Source: Cellvibrionaceae bacterium (GTDB lineage: Bacteria > Pseudomonadota > Gammaproteobacteria > Pseudomonadales > Cellvibrionaceae). From it: a DNA stretch of 21,097 nucleotides. The position numbers and the translations under genes are program-made. The stretch covers positions 1 to 21,097 of the forward strand of contig JAUVQU010000015.1 in assembly GCA_030597965.1 (NCBI GenBank), given 5' to 3'. Under the pieces are notes generated by a model. That model worked only from the letters and a program-made list of their open reading frames with translations, had not been told where the DNA came from and made no database searches. Positions 1-7,573 of this stretch are shown piece by piece. The stretch's first letter is position 1; each line of letters opens with the position of its first letter.

Positions 1-410
1 AAGATAAGCAAACCGGGCAGCCGCAGGAGCGTACCGAATGGCACCGAGTGGTTTTCTTTAATAAGTTGGCCGAGATTGCCGGCCAGTATTTGAAGAAAGG
101 CAGCAAGGTCTATATTGAAGGTTCCTTGCGTACCCGTAAGTGGCAGGGCCAAGATGGACAGGATCGTTATACAACGGAAATTGTAGCGAGCGAAATGCAG
201 ATGCTGGACAGCCGAGGTGATACGGGTGGCCAGCCTTATGCGGCTCCTGTGGCGCAGCCGATGACCCCACAGGGCGCGGCTCCCCAGGCTATGGCTCCTC
301 AAGGTATGGCTCCGGCTCGGCCACAACAGGCGCCAGCAGCACAGCAGGCACCAGCAGCACCGCAGGCTGCCCCTGGTTTTGATAACTTTGATGACGATAT
401 ACCCTTCTAA
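1..410 (+). CDS. ssb: Single-stranded DNA-binding protein SSB, C-terminal part (5' end outside window)
   Basis: The reading frame is already open at base 3, upstream of any start codon, and runs to a TAA at 408-410, so this is the 3' part of a gene beginning outside the window. The first residues (TEWHRVVFFNKLAE, then YLKKGSKVYIEGSLRTRKW) are the second half of the OB fold of bacterial SSB. A Gln/Pro/Ala-rich flexible linker follows, and the protein ends in the acidic tip DDDIPF, the peptide that recruits SSB partner proteins in replication and repair. SSB coats single-stranded DNA as a tetramer. The linker is partly built from duplicated 18-nt units. The gene ends 31 bp before the next gene on the same strand. 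Family identification is secure; the OB-fold start cannot be seen. Confidence 0.97.
   Translation, partial: DKQTGQPQERTEWHRVVFFNKLAEIAGQYLKKGSKVYIEGSLRTRKWQGQDGQDRYTTEIVASEMQMLDSRGDTGGQPYAAPVAQPMTPQGAAPQAMAPQGMAPARPQQAPAAQQAPAAPQAAPGFDNFDDDIPF
327..362 (+). repeat. Tandem 18-nt repeat in the SSB linker
   Basis: Two adjacent 18-nt units (327-344 and 345-362) differ at only two positions and encode QAPAAQ and QAPAAP; a third, partial unit follows. The repeat lies in the low-complexity SSB linker, a region of the family known to vary in length. It probably arose by slippage and has no evident separate function. Confidence 0.7.
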
Positions 411-441
411 GAAAGCAGCTTTAACCCTGTGAGGATTATCG

Positions 442-1347
442 GTGGCTAAAAAACTGCTCATTACCGATGCATACAATCCAATTGGTACTGCTATATCACT
501 CGCCTTTGAGCACGCCAATTATGGTGTGCTTATGCCTGAAAAAGCCGTATTGGACTACACCAATACGGCAGCCTTAGTTGATTATTGTCGCGATCATCGT
601 ATTGATTTGGTCATCAATACCTTCGGTTGGAGTGATGTGCCTAGCGGCAGTGATCGTGAGCGCTTGGTGACTATGGCTAAGCACTTGGCTGAGGCCTGTG
701 TTGTTCTTCAGTGTCCTGTGCTCCACCTGTCAAGTTATCGTGTTTTTGGTGGAGAGAATAAAACGGCTTACGATGAGTTGGACCAGCCTTCGCCATTAGG
801 CTCGGCGGGTTTTGCTTTTTGGGAGGCTGAGCGAGCCTTTGAGCAGCGCCTTGAGCGCTATATCTGTTTGCGGATTGGCTGGTTAATTGATATTCATCCC
901 GACTCTTATTTGTCGAAAGTACTATCCAGCTTGAGTACCCCCGGGGCTACCTTTGAAGTGGGACACCAGCGTCGTGGTGCACCAATATCTTCCACTGTGG
1001 TAGGGCGTATCGTGGTGGCTATGGTGAATCAAATCCTCTGTGGCGCGGAAAATTGGGGTGTGTATCACTGCGCCTCATCTGATCCTTGTACAGTGGCAGA
1101 GTTTACCGAGGCTGTGGTTGCGGTGCTCGAACGTGAAGATAGTTTACGCCGTGAATGGGCGGTTACTGCGCCAATCGCTGAGGATGCTGAATTAGCATTT
1201 ATGGGGTCTCCTGAGCCGGACAGTTCTGTGTTGACTGTACGCCGGAGTCGTGATGATTTTGGGGTTCAGGCGGTCAGTTGGCGTCAGGGCTTGGCAGGGT
1301 TAATTCGTATTTGGTTGGCCCGTCAGCAAGATGTAGATGCTGGTTAG
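442..1347 (+). CDS. RmlD-like NAD(P)-binding sugar-reductase/epimerase family protein, probably catalytically degenerate
   Basis: This 301-residue protein starts at GTG 442, with GAGGA at 431-435 six bases upstream. Its length and layout match the extended short-chain dehydrogenases related to dTDP-4-dehydrorhamnose reductase (RmlD): an N-terminal Rossmann strand (KKLLITDA), DLVINTFG at about residues 55-62, HLSSYRVFGG at 95-104 in the place of the HYSTDYVFPG segment of RmlD, and LRIGWLID at about 143-150. Aligned by eye without gaps to E. coli RmlD, two of the three glycines of the nucleotide motif are replaced (D9 and N12; only G15 remains), and the YxxxK catalytic pair becomes A122 and F126. 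The Ser/Thr region is kept. Dehydrogenase activity is therefore doubtful and a binding or regulatory role is possible. It lies 31 bp after ssb and is closed by a strong terminator. The fold is fairly sure; the function is unknown. Confidence 0.8.
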   Translation: MAKKLLITDAYNPIGTAISLAFEHANYGVLMPEKAVLDYTNTAALVDYCRDHRIDLVINTFGWSDVPSGSDRERLVTMAKHLAEACVVLQCPVLHLSSYRVFGGENKTAYDELDQPSPLGSAGFAFWEAERAFEQRLERYICLRIGWLIDIHPDSYLSKVLSSLSTPGATFEVGHQRRGAPISSTVVGRIVVAMVNQILCGAENWGVYHCASSDPCTVAEFTEAVVAVLEREDSLRREWAVTAPIAEDAELAFMGSPEPDSSVLTVRRSRDDFGVQAVSWRQGLAGLIRIWLARQQDVDAG

Positions 1348-1363
1348 TGGGGACAATAAGGTA

Positions 1364-1407
1364 CTGAAAATAAAAAGGCGACCATTAGGTCGCCTTTTTA
1401 TTTTCAG
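1364..1407. terminator. Bidirectional Rho-independent terminator
   Basis: A perfect 20-bp inverted repeat (1364-1383 with 1388-1407) closes on a 4-nt ATTA loop. Its GC core GGCGACC/GGTCGCC is flanked by A-rich sequence on the left and T-rich sequence on the right, so it can end transcripts on both strands. It lies between the converging SDR-like gene and fabB. Confidence 0.93.
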
Positions 1408-1422
1408 GTCAAAAAGCCGGCA

Positions 1423-2646
1423 TTAGTCTTTTAAAGTATCAAACACTAAGCTGGCGTTGGTGCCACCAAACCCGAAGCTATTAGACATGATCCGGTTCAG
1501 CTTTACGTTGTCCTGACGTTCAGTAATAATTTTCATGCCCTGGGCTTTCTCGTCCAGGTTTTCAACATTGGCAGATGCGCAGATGAAATTATTTTCCATC
1601 ATCAGCAGGCTGTAGATGGCTTCCTGTACGCCGGTAGCGCCCAGAGAATGACCGGTTAAAGACTTGGTTGAGCTGATGGCAGGCGTGTTGTCGCCAAAGA
1701 CTTCCCTTACTGCATTAAGCTCGGCCATATCGCCAACCGGTGTGCTGGTGCCATGGGAGTTGATGTAGTCCAGTTCGTTGGCGTCGCCGGCCTGCTTTAG
1801 TGCGTTGCGCATACAGCGTGCTGCGCCTTCGCCCGATGGAGCAACCATGTCGTAGCCGTCGGAAGTGGCGCCGTAACCGGTTAGTTCGGCATAAATTTTA
1901 GCGCCGCGTGCTTTGGCGTGCTCGTATTCTTCAATAACTAAACAGCCGCCGCCGCCCGCAATAACAAATCCATCACGGTCGGCGTCGTAGGCGCGTGACG
2001 CTTGTTCTGGGTTGTCATTGTACTTGGTTGATAGGGCGCCCATGGCATCAAAAAGGGACGTTAATGACCAGTGCAGTTCTTCGCCGCCGCCAGCCAACAC
2101 TACGTCCTGCTTGTCTAGCTGAATCAAGTCCATCGCGTTACCAATGCAGTGGGCGCTGGTGGCGCAGGCAGACGAGATGGTGTAGTTAACACCCTTGATT
2201 TTGAAAGGAGTCGCCAAACAAGCAGAGGTTGTACTGCTCATGGTTTGGGTTACACGGTAAGGCCCAACACGCCTTAAGCCTTTTTCGCGCAGAATATCCG
2301 CGGCTTCAATAAGGTTGGATGCAGCGGCTCCACCAGAGCCCATAATAATGCCCGTGCGCTCGTTGGATACTTGATCTTCGCTCAGGCCTGAATCAGTAAT
2401 GGCTTGTTGGGTGGCGACATAGGCATAGCCAGCGGCATCGCCCATAAAGCGCAATACCTTACGATCGATGTGTTCTTTTAGGTTGATGTCAACGGCACCC
2501 GCAACGTGGCTGCGGAACCCCATTTCTTTATAATCTTCCTGGAAGGAAATACCAGAGCGCCCTTCACGAAGAGCCTCTAGAACGGTGGCTTTATCGTTGC
2601 CAATACACGAGACAATACCCATGCCAGTTACTACAACGCGTCTCAT
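1423..2646 (-). CDS. fabB: 3-oxoacyl-[acyl-carrier-protein] synthase I (beta-ketoacyl-ACP synthase I)
   Basis: FabB condenses acyl-ACP with malonyl-ACP and elongates the cis-3-decenoyl intermediate made by FabA, an essential step of unsaturated fatty acid synthesis in the cytosol. The 407-residue product matches the usual length (about 405). It shows the N-terminal MRRVVVTGMGIVSCIG, the nucleophile Cys161 in ISSACATSAH, His298 in NSHGTSTPVGD, Lys328 and His333 in STKSLTGHSLGATG, and the glycine-rich C-terminal FGFGGTNASL: a complete thiolase-fold Cys-His-His active site. The ATG is preceded on the minus strand by AAGAGG six bases upstream. It lies 117 bp downstream of fabA on the same strand with no promoter that I can see between, so the two are probably co-transcribed. 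A strong hairpin in the gap may tune the relative output. Confidence 0.97.
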   Translation of the reverse strand: MRRVVVTGMGIVSCIGNDKATVLEALREGRSGISFQEDYKEMGFRSHVAGAVDINLKEHIDRKVLRFMGDAAGYAYVATQQAITDSGLSEDQVSNERTGIIMGSGGAAASNLIEAADILREKGLRRVGPYRVTQTMSSTTSACLATPFKIKGVNYTISSACATSAHCIGNAMDLIQLDKQDVVLAGGGEELHWSLTSLFDAMGALSTKYNDNPEQASRAYDADRDGFVIAGGGGCLVIEEYEHAKARGAKIYAELTGYGATSDGYDMVAPSGEGAARCMRNALKQAGDANELDYINSHGTSTPVGDMAELNAVREVFGDNTPAISSTKSLTGHSLGATGVQEAIYSLLMMENNFICASANVENLDEKAQGMKIITERQDNVKLNRIMSNSFGFGGTNASLVFDTLKD

Positions 2647-2683
2647 AAGCGACCTCTTAATTAGTTAATTTGGTTGTTCGTTG

Positions 2684-2722
2684 AGGCAACTCGTAGTTAC
2701 TTTTAGTGACTACGAGTTGCCT
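2684..2722 (-). promoter_or_regulatory. Strong hairpin in the fabA-fabB intergenic RNA
   Basis: Arms 2684-2697 and 2709-2722 form a perfect 14-bp inverted repeat (AGGCAACTCGTAGT and its complement) around an 11-nt loop, extended by two more pairs after one mismatch. On the fabA-fabB transcript it is not followed by a U tract, so it is not a standard intrinsic terminator. It could be an RNA-processing or 3'-end protection structure between fabA and fabB. Confidence 0.7.
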
Positions 2723-2763
2723 GATAAATTGAGTTTAGCTGCTTTTTATAGCAGTCCGGTACT

Positions 2764-3288
2764 TTAGAACGAATCAGTGTTTTGGAATAACCCAACTTTT
2801 AAGTCGGTAGCTGTGTAGATGACTTTGCCGTCAACACTGACGGTAGCATCGGCAATGCCCATCACCAGTTTACGTTCAATCAAACGTTTCATTTGTATGT
2901 GGTAAGTTACCTTTTTCGCGGTAGGTAGAATCTGCCCGGTAAATTTTACCTCACCACAGCCCAATGCACGGCCTTTTCCTTGGTTGCCCTTCCACGCGAG
3001 AAAGAAGCCAATCAGCTGCCACATGGCGTCTAAGCCCAGGCAACCTGGCATCACTGGGTCGCCTGGAAAGTGACATTGGAAAAACCACAGGTCCGGATTG
3101 ATATCGAGTTCTGCGATCAGTTCGCCTTTACCAAATTCGCCGCCATCGGTTGTGACTTTTGTGACGCGATCAAGCATCAGCATATTGTCGATAGGAAGCT
3201 TGGCGTTGCCTTCACCGAAAAGACGGCCATGGCCACAATCAACTAGCTCTTCAGAATCGTAGGAATTTTTAGGGACAAAAGAATTCAT
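2764..3288 (-). CDS. fabA: 3-hydroxydecanoyl-[ACP] dehydratase/isomerase
   Basis: FabA dehydrates 3-hydroxydecanoyl-ACP and isomerises trans-2- to cis-3-decenoyl-ACP, the branch point for unsaturated fatty acids. The 174 residues form one hot-dog domain of normal family length (E. coli FabA is about 172). The signature FFQCHFPGDPVMPGCLGLDAMWQ region contains the catalytic His73 and Asp87. The N-terminal region resembles E. coli FabA (ELFG/RLFG followed by LP). The ATG at 3288 has no clear Shine-Dalgarno sequence on the minus strand. A good sigma70-type promoter lies 51-78 bp upstream. It is first in an operon with fabB; this pairing is usual in Pseudomonas-type bacteria. I did not find a convincing FabR- or DesT-type operator. 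Confidence 0.97.
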   Translation of the reverse strand: MNSFVPKNSYDSEELVDCGHGRLFGEGNAKLPIDNMLMLDRVTKVTTDGGEFGKGELIAELDINPDLWFFQCHFPGDPVMPGCLGLDAMWQLIGFFLAWKGNQGKGRALGCGEVKFTGQILPTAKKVTYHIQMKRLIERKLVMGIADATVSVDGKVIYTATDLKVGLFQNTDSF

Positions 3289-3338
3289 AGCAAGGGTTGC
3301 TCAGTTAAAGGTTGGGGCGGTTTAGGTCGCAAAGCACC

Positions 3339-3366
3339 ATTTTACCGGTTGTAGTAAGCATGTCCA
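3339..3366 (-). promoter_or_regulatory. Predicted sigma70 promoter of fabA-fabB
   Basis: On the minus strand TGGACA (3361-3366) and TAAAAT (3339-3344) each match the -35 and -10 consensus at five of six positions with a 16-bp spacer. The expected start of transcription, near 3332, leaves a leader of about 45 nt before the fabA ATG. Confidence 0.6.
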
Positions 3367-3583
3367 GACTCGTTGGTCACTTTACGATTATGGCATCGTT
3401 TGTGTGGTTGTCATTAAGAATCAATAGAGTGGTGGAAAATTATTTGATTTGGTTGTGTGTGTGGTCAATTTAAGCTGTATTTAGTGTAGTCTATATTCCT
3501 TGTTTTTAGTTTTGTTGTCTTTCAAGACCCTCAATCAAGCCCCTTAATGGATGGGGCTGAATGTATATCCAAGGATTTTTAAA

Positions 3584-4408
3584 ATGATAAAGAAATGCCT
3601 TTTCCCTGTGGCCGGTTATGGCACGCGTTTTTTACCTGCAACTAAGGCAATGCCTAAAGAAATGCTGCCAGTGGTGAATAAGCCATTAGTGCAATATGGC
3701 GTTGAAGAGGCTATTGAGGCTGGGTTAAACGACATAGGTATGGTGACGGGACGAGGTAAACGTGCGATTGCCGATCACTTTGATGTGATGTATGAGCTGG
3801 AAGATCAAATCTCTGGCACCAGCAAAGAGGAATACCTTACCGGTATTCGTGAGGTTATGGGTGAAGCCAGTTTTTCGTTTACACGTCAGGTTGAAATGCG
3901 TGGTTTAGGGGACGCCATTTTAAATGGCAGGCGTTTAATCGGAGATGAGCCTTTCGGTGTGGTGTTGTCGGATGACTTGTGTATTGCTGATGGTGAAGGT
4001 GTGATGGCGCAGATGGTGAAGCTGTATAAGCAGTTTCGTTGTTCCATTGTGGCTATTCAGGAGGTTCCAGAGGATCAGCTTCATAAGTTTGGGGTGATTG
4101 CGGGCGAGAAAATTAAAGATGGCCTGTATCAAATTACCGATATGGTGGAAAAGCCTACCGCCGAAGAGGCGCCAAGTAATTTAGCCATTATTGGGCGTTA
4201 TATTTTGACTCCTGATATTTTCGATATTATCGAAGATACGCCGCCGGGTAAGAATGGTGAAGTGCAAATTACCGATGCGCTAATGACACAGGCAAAAAAT
4301 GGTTGTGTATTGGCCTATAAGTTTAAAGGTAAGCGTTTTGATTGCGGAAGTGTAGAAGGCTTCGTTGATGCCACCAATTACGTTTTTAATAATATATATA
4401 ACGCTTAA
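3584..4408 (+). CDS. galU: UTP-glucose-1-phosphate uridylyltransferase
   Basis: GalU makes UDP-glucose from UTP and glucose-1-phosphate, feeding LPS core, exopolysaccharide and other glycosylation. The nucleotidyltransferase signature GYGTRFLPATKAMPKEMLP sits at residues 11-29, followed by NKPLVQYGVEEA, and VLSDD at 127-131 supplies the metal/nucleotide-binding aspartate. The frame opens at 3551, but I choose ATG 3584 because the family begins MIKKCLFP and AAGGA at 3571-3575 lies just upstream; this gives 274 residues, close to the normal 275-300. A small AGCCCC/GGGGCT hairpin (3538-3558) lies in the leader. A possible -10 TATATT is at 3492-3497, without a good -35. manB follows 25 bp downstream, so the two probably form an operon. 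Confidence 0.96.
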   Translation: MIKKCLFPVAGYGTRFLPATKAMPKEMLPVVNKPLVQYGVEEAIEAGLNDIGMVTGRGKRAIADHFDVMYELEDQISGTSKEEYLTGIREVMGEASFSFTRQVEMRGLGDAILNGRRLIGDEPFGVVLSDDLCIADGEGVMAQMVKLYKQFRCSIVAIQEVPEDQLHKFGVIAGEKIKDGLYQITDMVEKPTAEEAPSNLAIIGRYILTPDIFDIIEDTPPGKNGEVQITDALMTQAKNGCVLAYKFKGKRFDCGSVEGFVDATNYVFNNIYNA

Positions 4409-4433
4409 GAAGCAATAAGGATTTTCTTGCTCA

Positions 4434-5792
4434 ATGGAAAAATTAGCTTGTTTTAAAGCCTACGATATTCGTGGGCGTATGCCGGATCAGTTGAATGAAG
4501 ATATTGCTTACCGTATTGGTCGTGCTTACGCACAGTTTTTAACACCGCGTAAAGTGGTGGTGGGGCATGATATTCGACTGAGTAGCCCGGCGTTGACTGA
4601 CGCGTTAGTTGAAGGGATTCTGGATGAGGGTGTCAATGTTCTGCATATTGGGCAGTGCGGCACCGAAGAAGTTTATTTCGCTACTTTTCATTTAGAGTCT
4701 CAGGGGGTTGATGGCGGTGTTTGTGTTACGGCCAGTCATAACCCAAAAGATTACAATGGTATGAAGTTAGTGCGTGAAGGTTCGCGTCCCATCAGTGGGG
4801 ATACGGGCCTCAATGATATCCATGATCGTGTGGTGGCTAATAGTTTTGGTGAGCCTAAAGCGCGAGGCTCGTTTGAGCGTATTGATTTACGTCCGGCCTA
4901 TATTGAGCATCTATTGGGCTATGTTGATGTTTCGCAGTTAAAGCCTATGAAAATTGTAGCGAACCCAGGCAACGGTGGTGCCGGTATGGTGGTTGATGCT
5001 ATTGAGCCTCATCTTCCGTTTGAGTTTATCAAAGTGCATCACCAGCCCGATGGTCATTTCCCCAATGGTGTGCCCAATCCTTTATTGGAGGAAAATCGAC
5101 CATCCACCGTTGCTGCCATTAAAGAGCAAAATGCCGATTTGGGTATCGCTTGGGATGGAGATTTTGATCGCTGTTTTTTCTTTGATGCATCGGGACGATT
5201 TATTGAAGGCTATTATTTGGTCGGCCTGCTATCGGAGGTGTTTTTACTTAAGGATCAAGGCGGAAAAGTGGTGCATGATCCTCGCTTGACATGGAATACG
5301 CAGGCAATAGCGAAGCGTATGGGCGGTCAAGCGATTCAAAGTAAAACCGGGCACGCCTTTATTAAAGAGCGTATGCGGCTCGAAGATGCAGTCTATGGTG
5401 GTGAAATGAGCGCCCACCATTATTTTCGTGATTTTGCCTACTGCGATAGCGGTATGATTCCCTGGTTGTTGGTTACTGAGTTGATGTGTCGCACTGGAAA
5501 AACGCTGGCGGAGCTGGTGGATGAGTGCATTGAGAAATTCCCATGCAGTGGTGAGATTAATAGTCACATCGACGACCCTGCGGCTGCGCTACAACGGGTA
5601 GAGGCTCATTATGCTGGCTCCGCCAAGTTGGTCGATTTTACCGATGGTTTGAGTATGGATTTTGGTGAATGGCGATTCAATTTGCGCAAGTCAAATACCG
5701 AGCCTGTGGTTCGTCTGAATGTTGAGTCCCGAGCGGATGAGGCATTGATGGAAGCTAAAAGAGATGAGTTGCTATCTTTGATGGGTGTTTAA
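4434..5792 (+). CDS. manB: Phosphomannomutase (alpha-D-phosphohexomutase family)
   Basis: This enzyme interconverts mannose-6-phosphate and mannose-1-phosphate on the way to GDP-mannose; some members also accept glucose phosphates. The 452 residues carry all four family motifs: the phosphoserine loop TASHNPKDYNG (Ser101), the metal loop DGDFDR (Asp241/243/245), the sugar-binding loop GGEMSAHHY (322-330), and the phosphate-binding RKSNTEPVVR (418-427). Similarity to E. coli ManB/CpsG runs over the whole length, closer than I would expect for Pseudomonas AlgC. TAAGGA lies at 4416-4421, 12 bases before the ATG, a somewhat long spacing. It follows galU by 25 bp and is ended by a bidirectional terminator, consistent with a two-gene sugar-nucleotide operon. 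Exact substrate preference (mannose against glucose) cannot be read from the sequence. Confidence 0.93.
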   Translation: MEKLACFKAYDIRGRMPDQLNEDIAYRIGRAYAQFLTPRKVVVGHDIRLSSPALTDALVEGILDEGVNVLHIGQCGTEEVYFATFHLESQGVDGGVCVTASHNPKDYNGMKLVREGSRPISGDTGLNDIHDRVVANSFGEPKARGSFERIDLRPAYIEHLLGYVDVSQLKPMKIVANPGNGGAGMVVDAIEPHLPFEFIKVHHQPDGHFPNGVPNPLLEENRPSTVAAIKEQNADLGIAWDGDFDRCFFFDASGRFIEGYYLVGLLSEVFLLKDQGGKVVHDPRLTWNTQAIAKRMGGQAIQSKTGHAFIKERMRLEDAVYGGEMSAHHYFRDFAYCDSGMIPWLLVTELMCRTGKTLAELVDECIEKFPCSGEINSHIDDPAAALQRVEAHYAGSAKLVDFTDGLSMDFGEWRFNLRKSNTEPVVRLNVESRADEALMEAKRDELLSLMGV

Positions 5793-5823
5793 TGTTTTGG
5801 GGCTATTAAGTAAGGCCTGAAGT

Positions 5824-5856
5824 AAAAAAAACCGCGGAAATCCCGCGGTTTTTTTT
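5824..5856. terminator. Bidirectional Rho-independent terminator between manB and ispB
   Basis: Eight A, then CCGCGG (5832-5837), a 5-nt loop, CCGCGG (5843-5848) and eight T form a 14-bp perfect stem that works in both directions. It serves the converging manB and ispB genes. Confidence 0.93.
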
Positions 5857-5903
5857 GGATAAATATTGATGAGGGTTAACTATTTTCTGTGGGGATCACT
5901 AAA

Positions 5904-6875
5904 TCAATGATCCCGGGCAATGGCAAAGTCAGCCAGCTGTGACATGGCCTTGCGGTATTTGCTGTCGTCGAGTACAGCTAATTTTTCTTTGGCTTTGTTG
6001 ACATGATCTGCAGCGCAGTCGGCGGTGTATTGCAGAGCGCCGCATTGTTTAACAATAGCGACAACCGTTTCAAGTTTGTCGACATCTCCATCGCGAATAG
6101 CTTGAGCAATAGTTTGACTGTCTTCGGCGGAGGCTTCGCGCATGGCGTAGATCAGCGGCAGTGTGGGTTTACCTTCGGCGAGATCATCGCCGACATTTTT
6201 CCCGAGTGCTTCAGTGTCGCCTTCATAATCCAGAGCGTCGTCAACCAGCTGAAAGGCGAGGCCTAGATGATAGCCGTACTCTCTTAATGCGGTGCGTTGA
6301 GTCTCAGTTGCGTCTGATAATACTGCGGCGGTCTCACAGGCCGATTCAAATAATACGCCGGTTTTTTTGCGTATTACCTCGAAGTAAGTGGCTTCTGATA
6401 CTTCTGGGTTTTTGGCGTTAACGAGCTGTTGTACTTCGCCTTCAGCAATAATGTTAGTGGTTTCGGAAAGTATGTGCATGATATCCATGTCGCGAATTGC
6501 GACCATCATCTGGAAAGCGCGGGAATATAAGAAGTCGCCCACCAGGACGCTGGGGGCATTGCCCCATTTGGCATTGGCTGTTAATCGGCCGCGGCGCATG
6601 TCGGAGGTGTCTACAACGTCATCGTGCAGCAGGGTGGCCGTGTGAATAAATTCGATAATAGCGGCAAGATCCAAATGCTGATTCTTTCCATCTTGAGGAT
6701 AGTTTAAGGCGTTTGCTGTCAGCAGGGCGAGCAGTGGTCTCAGGCGTTTCCCGCCAGCTTCAACCAAATAGTGACCTATATTTTCGACCAGTCCGACATT
6801 GGAGTGGAGTTGATCAATAATGAGCTGATTGACTTTTTCAAAGTCGTCGGCGACGGCTTGGTGAAATGGCAGCAT
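5904..6875 (-). CDS. ispB: Octaprenyl (all-trans polyprenyl) diphosphate synthase
   Basis: IspB elongates farnesyl diphosphate with isopentenyl diphosphate to the long side chain of ubiquinone/menaquinone. The 323-residue product equals the E. coli length. It has GGKRLRP (41-47), the first aspartate-rich motif LLHDDVVDTSDMRRG with Asp85, Asp86 and Asp89, and the second motif FQLVDDALDYEGD with Asp212, Asp213 and Asp216, followed by GKNVGDDLAEGKPTLPL. AGAGG lies a few bases before the ATG on the minus strand. The gene is divergent from rplU-rpmA, an arrangement widely shared in gammaproteobacteria. The exact product chain length (C40 or C45) is not determined by what can be read here. Confidence 0.96.
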   Translation of the reverse strand: MLPFHQAVADDFEKVNQLIIDQLHSNVGLVENIGHYLVEAGGKRLRPLLALLTANALNYPQDGKNQHLDLAAIIEFIHTATLLHDDVVDTSDMRRGRLTANAKWGNAPSVLVGDFLYSRAFQMMVAIRDMDIMHILSETTNIIAEGEVQQLVNAKNPEVSEATYFEVIRKKTGVLFESACETAAVLSDATETQRTALREYGYHLGLAFQLVDDALDYEGDTEALGKNVGDDLAEGKPTLPLIYAMREASAEDSQTIAQAIRDGDVDKLETVVAIVKQCGALQYTADCAADHVNKAKEKLAVLDDSKYRKAMSQLADFAIARDH

Positions 6876-6964
6876 CTGGGCCTCTGTTATTACTCACCCG
6901 GAGATGAGGTTGGTGGCTATTATGATTTAAATATTCAGGTGCAGCTTGCCGTTGTACGAGCGTG

Positions 6965-6993
6965 ATAATAGCGGCTGGCTCTGCGACTGAAAA
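6965..6993 (-). promoter_or_regulatory. Predicted sigma70 promoter of ispB
   Basis: On the minus strand TTTTCA (6988-6993, four of six matches) and TATTAT (6965-6970, five of six) are separated by 17 bp. The predicted leader to the ispB ATG is about 80 nt. Confidence 0.5.
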
Positions 6994-7065
6994 GATAGCG
7001 GGAATCCTAGAGTTCAAGGGGGTTTGCTGTCAAGTTGTACGTGCTTAAAGTTGTTGTATAAAAGG

Positions 7066-7094
7066 TTGCGGTAGGCTTTTAGTTCCCGTAGAAT
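7066..7094 (+). promoter_or_regulatory. Predicted rplU-rpmA promoter with GC-rich discriminator
   Basis: TTGCGG (7066-7071) and TAGAAT (7089-7094) lie 17 bp apart and are followed by the GC-rich stretch TCGCGTCCC. That pattern fits the discriminator of promoters under stringent (ppGpp) control, as expected for ribosomal protein genes. A second, weaker possibility just upstream is TTGTAC with TATAAA at 16-bp spacing. Confidence 0.55.
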
Positions 7095-7244
7095 TCGCGT
7101 CCCTGTTATCCGGCCTGACAATTATTTGTGAGGTTTGGTTAAATGGGATCATTTTTTAGGTATACGACGCAAGCTATTACAAAATGCATTCAGAGAGTTC
7201 TGTTGCTGCTTCGTGTCGTCCAATGTCTAAAGTTGGAGCACAGT

Positions 7245-7556
7245 ATGTACGCAGTATTTGTTAGCGGTGGTAAGCAGCATCGCGTAGTTGAGGGTGAAAG
7301 CCTTAAGCTGGAAAAAATTGAAGTGGCTACGGGCGAAAGCATTGATTTCGATCAGGTTTTGTTGGTAGTTAATGGCGACGATATCAAAATCGGTGCGCCG
7401 GTAGTTGAAGGTGCTAAGGTAACTGCTGAGGTAGTTAGCCACGGTCGCGGAGAAAAGGTGAAAATCATCAAGTTCCGTCGTCGTAAGCACTCTATGAAGC
7501 GTCAGGGCCATCGTCAGTGGTTTACTGAAGTTAAAATCACCGGTATTAACGGTTAA
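7245..7556 (+). CDS. rplU: 50S ribosomal protein L21
   Basis: L21 binds 23S rRNA in the large ribosomal subunit. From ATG 7245 the product is 103 residues, the same as E. coli L21, beginning MYAVFVSGGKQHRVVEGE. It has the conserved basic segment KIIKFRRRKHSMKRQGHRQ near the C-terminus and ends TGING. GGAG at 7235-7238 lies six bases before this ATG. The frame is open back to ATG 7143, but the 34 extra residues do not resemble L21, so I place the start at 7245. rpmA follows after 17 bp, forming the usual L21-L27 pair. Confidence 0.97.
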   Translation: MYAVFVSGGKQHRVVEGESLKLEKIEVATGESIDFDQVLLVVNGDDIKIGAPVVEGAKVTAEVVSHGRGEKVKIIKFRRRKHSMKRQGHRQWFTEVKITGING

Positions 7557-7573
7557 TTGAGGAGTAAAGACTC

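Larger units (their letters stand above)
6876..7244. other. Divergent ispB/rplU regulatory region
   Basis: This 369-bp gap contains no independent gene that I can support. It holds a minus-strand promoter for ispB (6965-6993), a plus-strand promoter for rplU (7066-7094) and a leader of about 144 nt before rplU. The last 102 nt of that leader are open in frame with rplU from ATG 7143. Confidence 0.8.

Noticed and set aside
2684..2722. The fabA-fabB hairpin as a Rho-independent terminator
   Set aside because: No T run follows the stem on either strand.
3372..3390. DesT/FabR-like operator upstream of fabA
   Set aside because: The sequence GTGACCAACGAGTC is only partly palindromic and does not match the known operators well enough.
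3369..3392. Possible third, degenerate copy of the structured repeat (ACTCGTTGGTCACTTTAC)
   Set aside because: Only the left core is vaguely similar; there is no ATAAA partner, no pyrimidine strand and no pairing flanks.
3551..3583. Earlier ATG for galU adding 11 residues
   Set aside because: GalU homologues of this group begin MIKKCLFP, and the AAGGA site at 3571-3575 serves ATG 3584.
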